A DNA stretch of 64,000 nucleotides, from assembly GCA_963930655.1 (NCBI GenBank), contig OZ005617.1:374501-438500 (forward strand). The letters run 5' to 3'. The notes below the pieces were generated by a model. It was given only the letters and a program-made list of their open reading frames with translations, was not told where the DNA came from and did not search any database. This document shows, piece by piece, positions 53,554 to 64,000 of this stretch. Numbering within the stretch: the stretch's first letter is position 1; each line of letters begins with the position of its first letter. A program made the position numbers and the translations under genes. Source of the stretch: Myrica gale (taxonomy: Eukaryota; Streptophyta; Magnoliopsida; Fagales; Myricaceae).

Positions 53554-56500
53554 TGCTGAGAGAAGAGAACAGGTGATCTGTTTTGGGATTGTAGAGGGGG
53601 GAACCCCATGTTTTGTTTATAGAAGAAAAGCAGAAGATCTGGATCCAAGAGCTCCTTCTTTATTCTATTTTATTATTGTAATTAGTATTTTTAATTTAGT
53701 CTAGAAATGGTGATGGGTATGGCTTCCTGGATTTATTTATGTGAATGGTTTTTTCCTAATGGATTATTTGCTTAGCCTCACAATTAATGAGCTCGAAGTC
53801 TAAGTGGATTTCTGGTTTGTTACTCTCTGTAAATTAGATAGTCTTTCACCAGGACCAACTGTCAGAAATGAAAATGGTGGGCTAAGAAAATTTCCCTTTT
53901 TATTGCTCACTTTGAGGGTGATATTATCCTGCTTCCGCTTTTTTGGTCATCGTTTTTGCACACCCATACGAATAGTTGTTATTGTCGGACGAGGACACTA
54001 ATATGTTTTGGTGCAGAGACTGATAAGATGAAGAGTAACATTCTCCTCCTCTCTCATCAGACTGAGCTGTTCGATGGGTAGATTATCTTGCAATCTTGCA
54101 GATAGTGATAGGCTAATGGTTAAACCAACTCAAACTGTGTACCTATTGAATGTTTAACCACAGATTCTTTAATCAAATGGTCATGTCTCCTTTAATAAGC
54201 AAGGTCCAGTGGTGGTCCATCGATTTGTGTGGTCATTGTTGATGAGCCGACCATGTGGTAGTTCCTATTGTTTTTCTGTAACCTTACTGTATGTTGAGGA
54301 GCTAAATACAAAATACCCATATATCTGTCGGAGTTTGAAGCAGATTATTAGAATCTCCTTACGAAAGTTCAGTTGGTTTCTGGTTTAGAACCACAGGTTT
54401 ATCACTGAAATGCCAATTTACTTGATTTAAATGGATCTGGATTGGCTAATTCTTGTGAAGCAGGAAAGGCTAGCATTTATGGAGGTATATTTGGGTCCGT
54501 TTAGAAATGGAAGCAATGCGTGTCGAATCTGATGGAGTAGGGAAATGCACATGGAAGTTGGAATAGGATTAAAATATAGTTCTATAAGCTGCATATAAGG
54601 TCATGCTGTCGGGTGGTCTTTGCTGTAAAGGATTAAAAGTAAACAAAGAAAGGCATGTTGGCCTTGAGTGGAAGGGACAACATACACCGGCCCAGAGTTC
54701 TTAAATCATCAGTATCAGTACAAATCAAAGCCGGATGAGAAACAAGAAACAAGGAAATAGTTGGGTCATTTGCCTTAAAAAAATATGTTTGTATTAGGTC
54801 ATGGGTCACCTCTCGTGCTGCTGCAGTTGGCATTAGGAGCTCACTGGCTCCATTAGAAAGTAGAGATTATTAAAATCTCCACATGTTTGCTTAAAGAAAT
54901 TAAACAATGGAAACATTTCTTCCTTTCTCTCTGTTGCAAACAGAAGATGAGAAGTTTTACAGTGAGAAGATATGCTTCTCTTAATCATGACATCCACTTC
55001 CATTCGGCTTGTAAGCAGAAGAAATGGAGGATCCATTTGACCCTCCAAGGAGATTTGCTGATCCAAATGAAAGAAACAGGGCCCCCCCTTCCAGTATGAT
55101 TGGTGGACTTAGTTTGCCAATAAACAGAGATAAATTGAGCATACAAGAAATATCTAGTAAATAGGAAGTGCTACGTAGCAAAACCCAACCATGACCGCAC
55201 AAATCTTCACTGATATAGAACATAAAAGAGTGGATAGCTTAAAAAGATGTATCTTTTTCCCCACTTGATTCAATGAATCTTATTGACAATACCCCTTGAT
55301 TTGATTAAGGATCCTTGAGCATAAGCTGACCATAAATTTCACCGCATTATCTTGCTGGGAGCATTATCTGAAGCAGATCATTGATTGATGGAACCCATGT
55401 GCTTCATTTTGTAGGAAGGTACGCGGGAGATTTTCACCACACCGCTGCTATGCTTTCAATTTCTCGTTACAGAAAATTCGACCTCTCTTTTACAATTTGA
55501 CAAGGTTGATGGGTACTTGACATGAACACAAAGGTGGCAAAGTATTTGATAGTAAAAAGAGAAGATCTATGAGCCAAAGTAGGAGAAGCATAGGGACACC
55601 AACAAGAATAGAACCAAGGACAAAGGCTCCAGCTAGAAATGGATGAGAAAAATTTACACAATTTTTGAAATGGTCCCTCCCTCAACCCCACCTTGGATTG
55701 TTAAGTTTTCTTGGTGAAAGGCACTCAAAAGGCTTCCATATCCTAGAAATAAAGAATTTGTTGCAAAATATGGATTTGCATTGCACGAATGGGGTGATGT
55801 CATTTATCACCTAGGACAATAATATGGAGTTAAATCCCCACATGCAGAGACAGATCCCTATGCACAAAATTCAACATTGCTCAAGGACATGGGCCATTAC
55901 TCCCCCACCCATCCTCCCCACCACCTTTTGTAAGTATCGTTTTAAATCTAAGTAGACTTTTTGCGATTTTGTGTGTCTGACGTGTGTTTTTCCTGTATAT
56001 TTTGCCACCTCCATGCCTCTCTTCCGTACAAATTTTAACTAAGGTGACAATTGCGGGATCCTGGATTTCTCTAATGTTTTGATCAATTCCATAAAAACAT
56101 TGCTTTTATATTCTTTCTTCCTTTCTTTTCTCTAGTCAAACCAGTTATAACCGCAAGATTTTCTCAAAAGTTAGCCTCTGACCAATCAAGTGTAATGACC
56201 CAAATTTAGATCTAAATCACAATCTGGTGTAGGTGGTAGATCTCATCACATGAGTACCATATTTTTTTATTGTTTCACAACCATGATTGAGAGGAATCTG
56301 ATCCCTCTTAATGGTTTAGTGGAGCAAACAACTTAGGAGGAGCACATGACATGACACGGCACTCAGAGAAATAAAAAAAAAAAACCTAGGAGACAGTGGA
56401 ATAGAGTGGATGTTTGGTAGGAAGAGTAATTGAAGGCCATTTTTTCAGCTTTGTTTATTTATCAGCACTAGTACCCCCGTCTTCACATAGGTGCCATATT

Positions 56501-59500
56501 TCGACCATATTTTTAGGGCAATTCTTTAATGCTTAACTTGTCAGTTCTCGCTTGTGGCATGAGAGTTGCACATGTGAGAGCCAGACCATGTAATGCAGAA
56601 GCCAGAAGAAGGGTGAGTTGCTTTTCAGTTAATAAATGAAGCTTTTTGCATGAAATAAAGTATATGTAAGAATGTGGAAAATAGTCTTAACAAAAGAGAA
56701 AAAGTTCAGTACCAAAAGAAAAATCTGCTACATTTAATCGTTCCCCAAAGAGAGAGGAAGAGAGATTGGACTTCTAAAAAGAGGTGGACCCTATGTTAGG
56801 ATGAATAGGACTACTTGTTTATTTTACTTTTCTGCCCACATCTCTGATATAAATCGTTTAAAGTATACATTTTAATTCACAAAATCCCAATAATCTCAAT
56901 TATTGAGAGTTGTGTACAAGAGATGTGTACACAAGCTCTGAAATTACATCAGAAGACCTTTTTTTTCTGATTGCTACTTGACACACGTGCCATGGACTTG
57001 ACAAATTGGATATGTGCCCTATACTTGTTTAAATCCCTTAATAATACACCATGATGGATCCAAAATAAGATTTGTCGTTGCGTTTAATGGAGATCCCATC
57101 AATCTAAATCCATTGGGTCCATGACCTTCCAAGAGGAATTTCCACCCAATAGAACATATAACTCTCTCTACTCATTTGGCCAATTCGGCTCATTAATCTA
57201 AAGTTGCCAAAATTATACTTGAAACTCGGGCAAAGTTGGGTACCATTTCACGGGCCGTTTTTTAGAAAATTCGTTAGCTTGGATGTAACATTGATGACAA
57301 GCCTACTTTGCAGATTATCGAGGTTCACTTTTGGTGGAAACAAACCCCTTTTTTCCCGAGATTGCCTCTACTTTCAACAGTCAAATTCACTAACCCATAT
57401 AATTGAATGGCAATTTGCATGCAGATAGTTACATAAAGCCAGCAAGTCCCGTTGGTAGCTACTTACATTCACTGACTCTAAGTTTAAGCGTTTGAGAGGA
57501 CATAAATTAAAATTATTTGCATAAGTAAAACTTGACTTTGAACGTAGTGGATAGACTTGAAACTGATTAGTGGTCTTGTTGATGCTGTGGTGACGGACTC
57601 TCTTAATTGACTTAAATTATGACTCAAATCAGACATTCTGCCGTGGAAGAGAATGTTGCTAAGGTAGTTGCCCTTCTTTTTAATAGGTACATAAAAAGTG
57701 ATGCAAAGAAACTTCAAAGCATCAGCTTGTCTACTTTTAATTGGGATCCACCGTCTAATCTAATATGTAAAAGTGGGTAATACTTAGGTTATAGACTCAC
57801 GATGGTCGATTCTTTGTTTCTTCTTGGATGAATTGTCCAAGCAATACGACTAAAGGAAACATCCAAACACCATCGTTTTGGGTTGAGACCACCCTATAAT
57901 CTTTGTATACGTAATACTTGGGGTCTTGGTCTTAGGCCAAGGCTTAGGCTTATGATAGATCATCCTTTCAATTGGGTTCCACCGTTTGATCTTTGTACAT
58001 TATATTTGGTTACATCCACCGTTTGTTCAAATGTCTTGTTCATTCGATAAAAAAAAAATTGTCTTGTTCATTTCTTTATGGGGTCGGTTCAAAGCCCGAG
58101 CAATACCCTTAATTGTTTAATGGTAAAGTAATAATGGTTCACTATTTTGTAGTCTTCGTTTGCTTTGCGTTTTGTTTTCCTTAGCGAAGAAGACGGACGA
58201 CCCTTTTGCTTTCAGTGATTTCATTGTCAGAAACAGGGCTCGATGATTACAAAGCTTCGTCATACACAAAGCCCCCATCTTAGGGATCAAATAATTGTCC
58301 TCTATATGAATTGTTGTTGTCCTAATCTTTCCTTAATTTCGTGATTTTGTTCCCAAAGGCCGACGTTGTAACCCCTATAAAATATTTGAAAGGGAAAATA
58401 ACGAAAAGTACGGTGGGGGAGAAAGCGCCTCAAAACCCAAGATTATTAAAATCTTTCCTTTACCTAAAGAACAAAACTTGTACCAATTCTAATCAGTCAA
58501 AATTTGTGTGCCAGATTACTTTAGAGCCTCTTTAGAACTTACGAACATAAAAAGGAAAAAAAGAGTTTCGGTGAGATGTGGATTAAACGAGGGAAGAGAG
58601 GAATTAATCTTTTGTGTTAGCTTCGTTATTTTATTATTATTTTAGTTAAATACATTTTTTGCCTACCGACTATTGAGTTATGAAACTTTACACCTTAAAT
58701 TATCAATTTCGTTATATTTCGTTCCTCAACTACCAATCGTTTATCCTTGACACTTTTTATCATTATGTTTTGTATAAGATAAAATCGTCATTTTATTGAA
58801 TAAAAATAGCAAATTCTATCCAAATTAACGGTTCAGGGTACAAAATGTAACGAAATCGATAATTTAAGATGCAAATTGTCATAACCCCAATAATCAAATA
58901 AAAAAAACGTATTTATTTATTTACTCCATTATGAATCCTTATGAACCAAGTAACTGTTTTTAGGAAATGGAGAATATTTTGGAAATAATGCTTAAAAGCA
59001 ATGTAAAGTGGGTATATATATGAAGTCCACTCGTTTAGGAGATGTGTCAGGTCCAATGTGAATCCTCACGTACAATTGAGTTTATATATATATAAAACCC
59101 ACCCCTTTCGAAAGTAACAGGTGGTGTCCTCGGGAGACAGCATGAAGGACCACTACCTACGTATCGATTCGATCCGAGAATTAAAAAAAGACAGCATGAT
59201 TATAGAAGTGGTTTACAGAGAGGTTAAGCATCTCAACTTAGGTTTAGAGGTTGCATTTCTCCGAGTCGTTCGAGATTATCCCAAATGGGCCAAAGCTAAC
59301 ATATTTTCTTAGGCTTGTTGGCAGACAATAGAACAAAAATGGACTGCCTCTAACTACCCCAAAGGAAACATTTCCATTCTGTGTCTACCACCCTTTGTAT
59401 TTGGTTCGACTTTGACCCACCTTGATCTGTCTCTCTTGTGTTGTTTTTGTATGGCGACCACCTGAAAAATGCAGGACAGGAGATAGAGAATAGCAGGGTC

Positions 59501-60040
59501 CACTGGCTTCACCATTAACTATAACAAACATCCATGGCTTTCTTTCTTGCCATCCACAATGGGAATCTCGTCAGGACAGGATTTGGGAAAAACATGTTCG
59601 GCTGATAATGCACCATTTTGAATTGGCACGATGAACTTTCGAATTTTAATGTTACTGAACCTACAACATCTCATCTCATGGATGTGTTATAAGCCTACCA
59701 GTAGTTTTTTTCTGGGATGCAGAGTGACATTTCCTGATGTTATTTCTGGAGCCTGACCAAAATGAAAAACAAAAAAGATGCTAGCTTTCACATGGAGTTT
59801 CGCGGTATAGCTAAAACAAAATACCATCTCACCGCTACTGAAGCTCACATACAGCCAATTTTAACAAGAATTCTGAAGATTTAGCATAAAATGCGTTGCA
59901 GGCGTAGCTTTAATCTTGATACAATCAAGTGAATCAGGGAAGTTCTCGCGCGATTTGGAAGTTTCATCTATAGCTGTCAGGGATCTCAATTGTGGTGACA
60001 AATATACAAGTCGGCAACCAGAAACAAAGAAAGGTCGTGG
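53554..60040. other. 6.5-kb intergenic region between receptor kinase and SFT2 genes
   Basis: I find no gene with family features on either strand; all frames are short. The left part is the receptor kinase promoter. Holds a hairpin element at 58647-58914 (listed), a diverged duplicate of an ATCCACCGT...AATCT stretch (about 57747 and 57985), TA-rich runs near 59085, and near the right end the SFT2 3' region. The frame at 59121-59312 is not convincing. Confidence 0.55.
58647..58914. mobile_element. hairpin MITE-like element, about 268 bp
   Basis: The two ends are inverted copies over about 75 bp. The left arm starts AAATACATTTTTT and the right arm, read inverted, starts AAATACGTTTTTTTT. Inside, TTAAATTATCAATTTCGTTA matches its inverted partner with few changes. 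I cannot define a clean target duplication and see no coding capacity. Confidence 0.65.
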
Positions 60041-60920
60041 TCACCTCCCAAAACATCTCATTACTGAAGAGGTTAGAGCAGATGAGAGAAATCTCATCCC
60101 AGCAGATCCACCAGGAAAGTATGAAATAGCATAGTACAGGAGTGCAATAACCTGCAAGTTCCATGGAAACATCAAATTTGTGGTTCAATTGGATAACTTG
60201 TTATTCTCAATTTGAAGTTAATCATTGATTGACAGAATTGAGCTCAAAGTAGATATTCTCAGGAAGATGATTGTCTATCTGCTTCAGTAAAAGAAGGGTG
60301 AAAAGATGAACAACAATTACTGGGTTGCAAAAACTACAGCAGTCCAAGCTCCAAAAGACCAGTAACCAAAAAGCACGAAAAGGACAAAAAAAAAGTATGA
60401 AATTTAATACCTGTATCACGGAGAAGAGCACAGAGAGTAGGTAGCTGTGAAGCACCATGGAGACATATATGGTAGCAACCATACTGCCTATAAATCCCAA
60501 TGTAAGAGGAAGTCTCTGGACAAGTAATGAATAGAGGGGGGGGGGGATGTATTAGACAAGTATACTCATACTAAGCTCATAGTATTTCACACCATCAGAC
60601 AATCATATTGCAAAAAGCAAAACAAAGGGTTATCTAAATCAACGACAAATACCTCTTTTGTCGACATGTGGGCAAGTTGATTCGATGGACCTCTAAGCGC
60701 AAAGAATGACCCAATGATAAAGCAACATCCAAGGGTAAAACATATGGCAAATTTCTGTGGCATCAGCACCATTACTGGAAGGAACATGGTAAATGCGATG
60801 AAAACAAAGAAGACCCCACTTGCCAGAAGCAAACCAAAGTACATAAGAGCTTTTCCTGAAGGGACAGTACTGGTGGCAGACTGTAGGTTCCCAGGTAGAT
60901 CTCTCACTCCTTTAGAAACC
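60041..60920 (-). CDS. SFT2-type vesicle transport membrane protein, 3' part
   Basis: Three coding exons are visible: 60653-60920, 60411-60515 and 60041-60151, ending FGR-stop. They encode VSKGVRDLPGNLQSATS, PSGKALMYFGLLLASGVFF, MPQKFAICFTLGCCFIIGSF, FALRGPSNQLAHMSTKE, LPLTLGFIGSMVATIYVSMV, VIALLYYAISYFPGGSAG and SSVMRCFGR. That gives four hydrophobic segments typical of Got1/Sft2-like Golgi proteins, which act in vesicle fusion with the Golgi. The acceptor before the first visible exon (CTCAG/GTTTC at 60921) shows that 5' exons are missing. I do not find them up to 64000, so they probably lie beyond the window and the intervening intron is over 3 kb. Matches At4g26550 as remembered. Confidence 0.88.
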
Positions 60921-61796
60921 CTGAGCAAGTATCAAACGGAGACAACATATCTCTAAATGAAGCACATTTAACATATTCCAACATATTCCCAAGCTTCCGC
61001 TAAAGAAAAATGCAATCCATATGAGCTTTTGATTCAAGATCGAGCCCAATTGTTCTTTCACCATATTCTATCCATACCATCCAAAACTCAGGATTTAGTT
61101 GCCTTTTACCATTTTGCAGCCACATCATCATAAATCCAGATCAAATAGAAAGAAAAACAAGACAAATTTCCTTTATATCAATTCTATAAAGTATACTATA
61201 TCCCAGAACTAAATTATGAAGAGCTCGTATTAAAATTAAACATGGTCGTCTACAGGATTTGGGATCCTAGATCATTAATGAAGTGAAAGAGAATAGATAT
61301 TGTTGCACCAATTCCAATATTTTGTTGAACTATATATAACAAGCTCACACTGAACGTATAAAAGAATTGGAAAATCCCTATCACGTATGAGCATGTATAC
61401 CACTCAAGCTCAATTACATTCCCAGCACCTTACATACTCCTTACTGCATCATTGATGGGTAAATTTGATGCTCTAGTTTTAAGTACAGGGCTCTTGGCAA
61501 TAGAACAGGTTACCTAATAACTACCAAGCCTCTTCATAAGTTCAGGACTGACAAACTATAACTTCTAGAAGTATTGACCAGTTGTTCACAAAGAGTCATT
61601 GCCCAATGCTGGGCAGTGTACCATATCTGAACTGCGCCGTCTTTTACCTATATACGAGAGAGTAATGGATGCTCAGCGGGATTTAGACAATCAGAAATGC
61701 AAAGTAAATCTTGGCAGTGTTCTTTGCACTAGCTCAAAATTTCAAGAGCAGCATCATCATAAGCATGCCTGGACATCCATATAAAGTAACTTAAAG
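60921..61796. other. probable SFT2 intron, left of the retroposon
   Basis: AT-rich sequence following the acceptor at 60921 on the minus strand. No convincing coding exon is seen on either strand; the frame at 61599-61784 on the plus strand resembles nothing known. Confidence 0.5.
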
Positions 61797-61812
61797 CACC
61801 TAATCTAAATTT

Positions 61813-63841
61813 TTTTTTTTGATAATTAAGGCAGTTTTATTAAAAAGAAAAAAAAACGAAACACAACGGGAATACAACAGTACAAGAGAAAATACTGAAG
61901 AAACCAAAAACCCACCCACCCGTGACCCATAGGCCTACAAAAACACACCCTCCCAGACCCCCCCCCCCCCCCGACATCTCAAGCGGAACCCCTAACAGTC
62001 CACACCAAAGGTCACAATCTTCCTAGCGGAAGAGGAAGACCCGTCATAATTGACTGAGGACTTCAAACCCTTCAGCTCCCTGATCATCTTCCCCCCTGAT
62101 TTTCTTGAAGATTTCGAATGAACCGGCTTCCGATCTCGTTCCAATGCTTCAAAGAGCTCCCTCATCTTATCCTCTTGACCACCACAGGACACCCCAACCA
62201 TCTTACCCACGGAGGAAACCATGTCCAGGATCCACGCCGGAGAATCTCCCCTCGAGGACCTCACTCCAGAGCTCTCACCCACGGGCTCCAGACCAGCCTC
62301 CAAACCTACAGAAGGTTTAGAGCTCTCACCACCAGACAGCCCCCGGGATCCATCCCCCCCCTTCAAGCGACCTGAGAGAGCCCCAGGACACCCCTGAACA
62401 AGACCCCCTTCCAAAGAGACACGGGCAGACACATTCTCAGCAACAAACGACTGAACCGGCACCGGCGAGTCGCCGGAACCACACCCAACCACCACAGACC
62501 TGGTCGACGAGGGCAGCACGTCCACCGGCGAGACGTCAGAACCACTCCCTACCACCACCGACCGCGACGACGAGAGCAGACCAATCGTCGGCAAAGATCC
62601 GTCACCTTCAACCAACAGATCCGTCACCGGCAAGACGTCAGCACCACCTCCTACCACCACCGACCGCGACGACGAAGGCAGACCGATCGTCGGCAAAGAT
62701 TTCCGGTCGACAGAGTTTATCGGGTCAACGATAACGTCGGCAAAAGAGAATATCGGGTCAGCAACAGACCCATCCAGCCCAAATCCAGACCCACCCGAAT
62801 CTACAAACCCAACCGACCCAGAAACAGGCCCACCCAAATCCACATCATCCAATTGGTCCTCAAGCCCAGACCCTTCCCCCCCCCTCGGGCTTTAGTGAAG
62901 TGACGTCAGTCACAGGCCCAGCTCCAGCTCCCGGCCCAGCACACTCAAACCATTTGAGGCCTACCCAGTCTGCCAACAGCCCCCCCGAACCCTCACCCAA
63001 AACAGACCCGATAAGCCTATTCAAATCCTCCAACAAACCCTTAAGCTTCAAACGGAAATGCATTGGGCAGCAAACCTCTGCCATGGCAGGAGTAGCCCCC
63101 GAATCAGACAAAGCTGCCCCCTCGACTGCAGAGTTCCTCCCTACCAACACAATCGACTTCTCTTTGCCTCCTGCAAATGGAACGGCACTTTGAGCAGGAG
63201 GTACACCCTGCCCATGACCACCCTTCATCGACCCCAGCTGAACAGCTTCTGCAAAGGACAACTTCTCTCCTTTTCCCACAGCATCGCCAGCACCAAGATA
63301 ACCCCCTACCGGCCCAAAGTGATCGACCACCCCCTGGAAACATGCTGCCATAGCCAACCAACCAGCTCCCTCTCGACCTTCAGGGACCATGACCACCCCT
63401 TTCCGGCGTCCTTCTCCAAACTCCATCACAGCAACAAATCTTCCCGCCTTGTTAGCACGTCGTTGAGCCAGGAAAGCCCTAGAGCCTTCATTGAATCGCA
63501 ACACGACATCCTGAGCACCATCAACACCCAATAGCTGGCTGGCTAGAGTAACTAACCAGGCAGCCCCTAATCTCCCAACCGAAATGGCACTATGAGACTT
63601 GCGACTCCACTCCGACCATCTAACAACTCCCCTAACATCAACAGACACCTGAAAGGACTTGGCTTCTACACGAAACCACCTATCTAAACCCATCTTAAAA
63701 ACTAGAAGCAACACAACCAGCAAACAATAATCATGACAACAACAAGAGAAAGCACAAAAAAAAAACGAGAAAGGAAACTAGAGAGAAGGGAGAGTTTCTC
63801 TCACTAAACCCCTAATTATATCAAATTGCCAACCATTACCA
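61813..63841 (-). mobile_element. ORF1-only LINE derivative (retroposon) with 16-bp target duplication
   Basis: This 2,029-bp insertion on the minus strand is flanked by the 16-bp direct repeat CACCTAATCTAAATTT (61797-61812 and 63842-63857). Its 3' end is TTTTAATAAAACTGCC, TTAATTATC and an A-tail (61813-61820). The variable-length duplication and A-tail show LINE-type retrotransposition. It encodes one gag-like protein, in two frames because of a homopolymer indel, and has no endonuclease or reverse transcriptase. A run of about 14 C residues sits at about 61958. It must have moved using proteins supplied in trans. Confidence 0.92.
61992..63723 (-). pseudogene. LINE ORF1-like protein split by an indel in a 9-nt G-run
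   Basis: Two frames, 62860-63723 (287 codons) and 61992-62852 (286 codons), belong to one protein. They are offset by one at a run of nine G residues on the minus strand (plus-strand C-run 62876-62884), and the second frame is open through the junction. The N-terminal part (DRWFRVEAKSFQVSVDVRG, GRFVAVMEFGEGRRKGVVMV, EGREGAGWLAMA) and the C-terminal RELKGLKSSVNYDGSSSSAR resemble ORF1 proteins that precede endonuclease/RT ORFs in some plant LINEs (from memory). The middle has three near-repeats around SSSRSVVVG. No zinc knuckle is obvious. It is unlike the DUF4283 ORF1 of the LINE at 5.9 kb. Confidence 0.65.
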
Positions 63842-63844
63842 CAC

Positions 63845-64000
63845 CTAATCTAAATTTAAGCATTCTGACATCATACAAATCACCTTCTCACAAGAAGGAA
63901 TGTACTCTTTAGAATCTACATGTTGGCACCGCCTCTCATCCAACTCCACAATTAGATTTATAAGTGCATCAGCTAGCCTAGCTCCCAACATAGTCTCCTT
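63845..64000 (-). other. open frame running off the right edge
   Basis: On the minus strand 51 codons are open from the window edge to a TAG inside the right copy of the target duplication (63845-63847). The translation (with GARLADALINLIVELDERRC) has a helical, coding-like composition, but I recognise no family. It may be an exon fragment or chance. Confidence 0.25.

Noticed and set aside
59121..59312. 63-codon plus-strand frame between the receptor kinase and SFT2
   Set aside because: No recognisable domain, no splice context, and short length in an AT-rich gap.

Overview
This is a nuclear genome segment of a flowering plant, most likely a eudicot. The evidence is spliced genes with GT-AG introns, chloroplast-targeted and plant-specific families (SUFE1, NDR1/HIN1-like, DUF868, RGI-type receptor kinase, CH-domain kinesin-14), and plant LINE, Ty1/copia, hAT and MITE elements. 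I see no bacterial, plasmid or organellar DNA, and no CRISPR array or prokaryotic-style operon. Positions are 1-based; exon joins were worked out by hand from splice sites, reading frame and remembered protein families.

Layout, left to right. A NDR1/HIN1-like membrane protein (1126-1842, +) is followed by the plastid cysteine desulfurase activator SUFE1 (3865-4983, -) and an initiator tRNA-Met gene (5218-5289, -). A 6.2-kb L1-type LINE with two intact ORFs (about 5.5-11.7 kb, +) comes next. Then follow a cytosolic fructose-bisphosphate aldolase gene carrying an in-frame stop (12607-13891, -) and a complete 14-coding-exon uridine kinase/UPRT gene (14772-20074, -). From 21 to 28 kb lies a gene-poor stretch full of small DNA transposons: a MITE cluster, a Mutator-like MITE with a 9-bp target duplication, a hairpin element, and an 863-bp hAT-like element with an 8-bp duplication. 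A kinesin-14 with a calponin-homology domain (29068-37320, +) contains what looks like a U12-type AT-AC intron. A Ty1/copia retrotransposon (37733-42769, -) with 255-bp LTRs and a 5-bp duplication sits just downstream. Then come a DUF868 gene (43596-44546, +), a RecX-family gene with four 99-bp internal repeats, two of them damaged (45339-48524, +), and an RGI3-like leucine-rich repeat receptor kinase (50178-53553, -). After 6 kb of intergenic DNA there is the 3' part of an SFT2-type vesicle transport gene (60041-60920, -), in or beside which a 2-kb ORF1-only LINE derivative has inserted (61813-63841, -).

The host genes do not form one pathway. From memory, NHL, SUFE1, UKL, FBA, RGI3 and SFT2 lie next to each other on Arabidopsis chromosome 4 (about At4g26490-At4g26550), so this appears to be an old conserved neighbourhood expanded by transposons, with kinesin, DUF868 and RecX genes interspersed. 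The observations most worth checking are the AT-AC intron, the nonsense codon in the aldolase, the decayed repeats in the RecX-like gene, the intact LINE with its ATGA ORF junction, and the ORF1-only retroposon.
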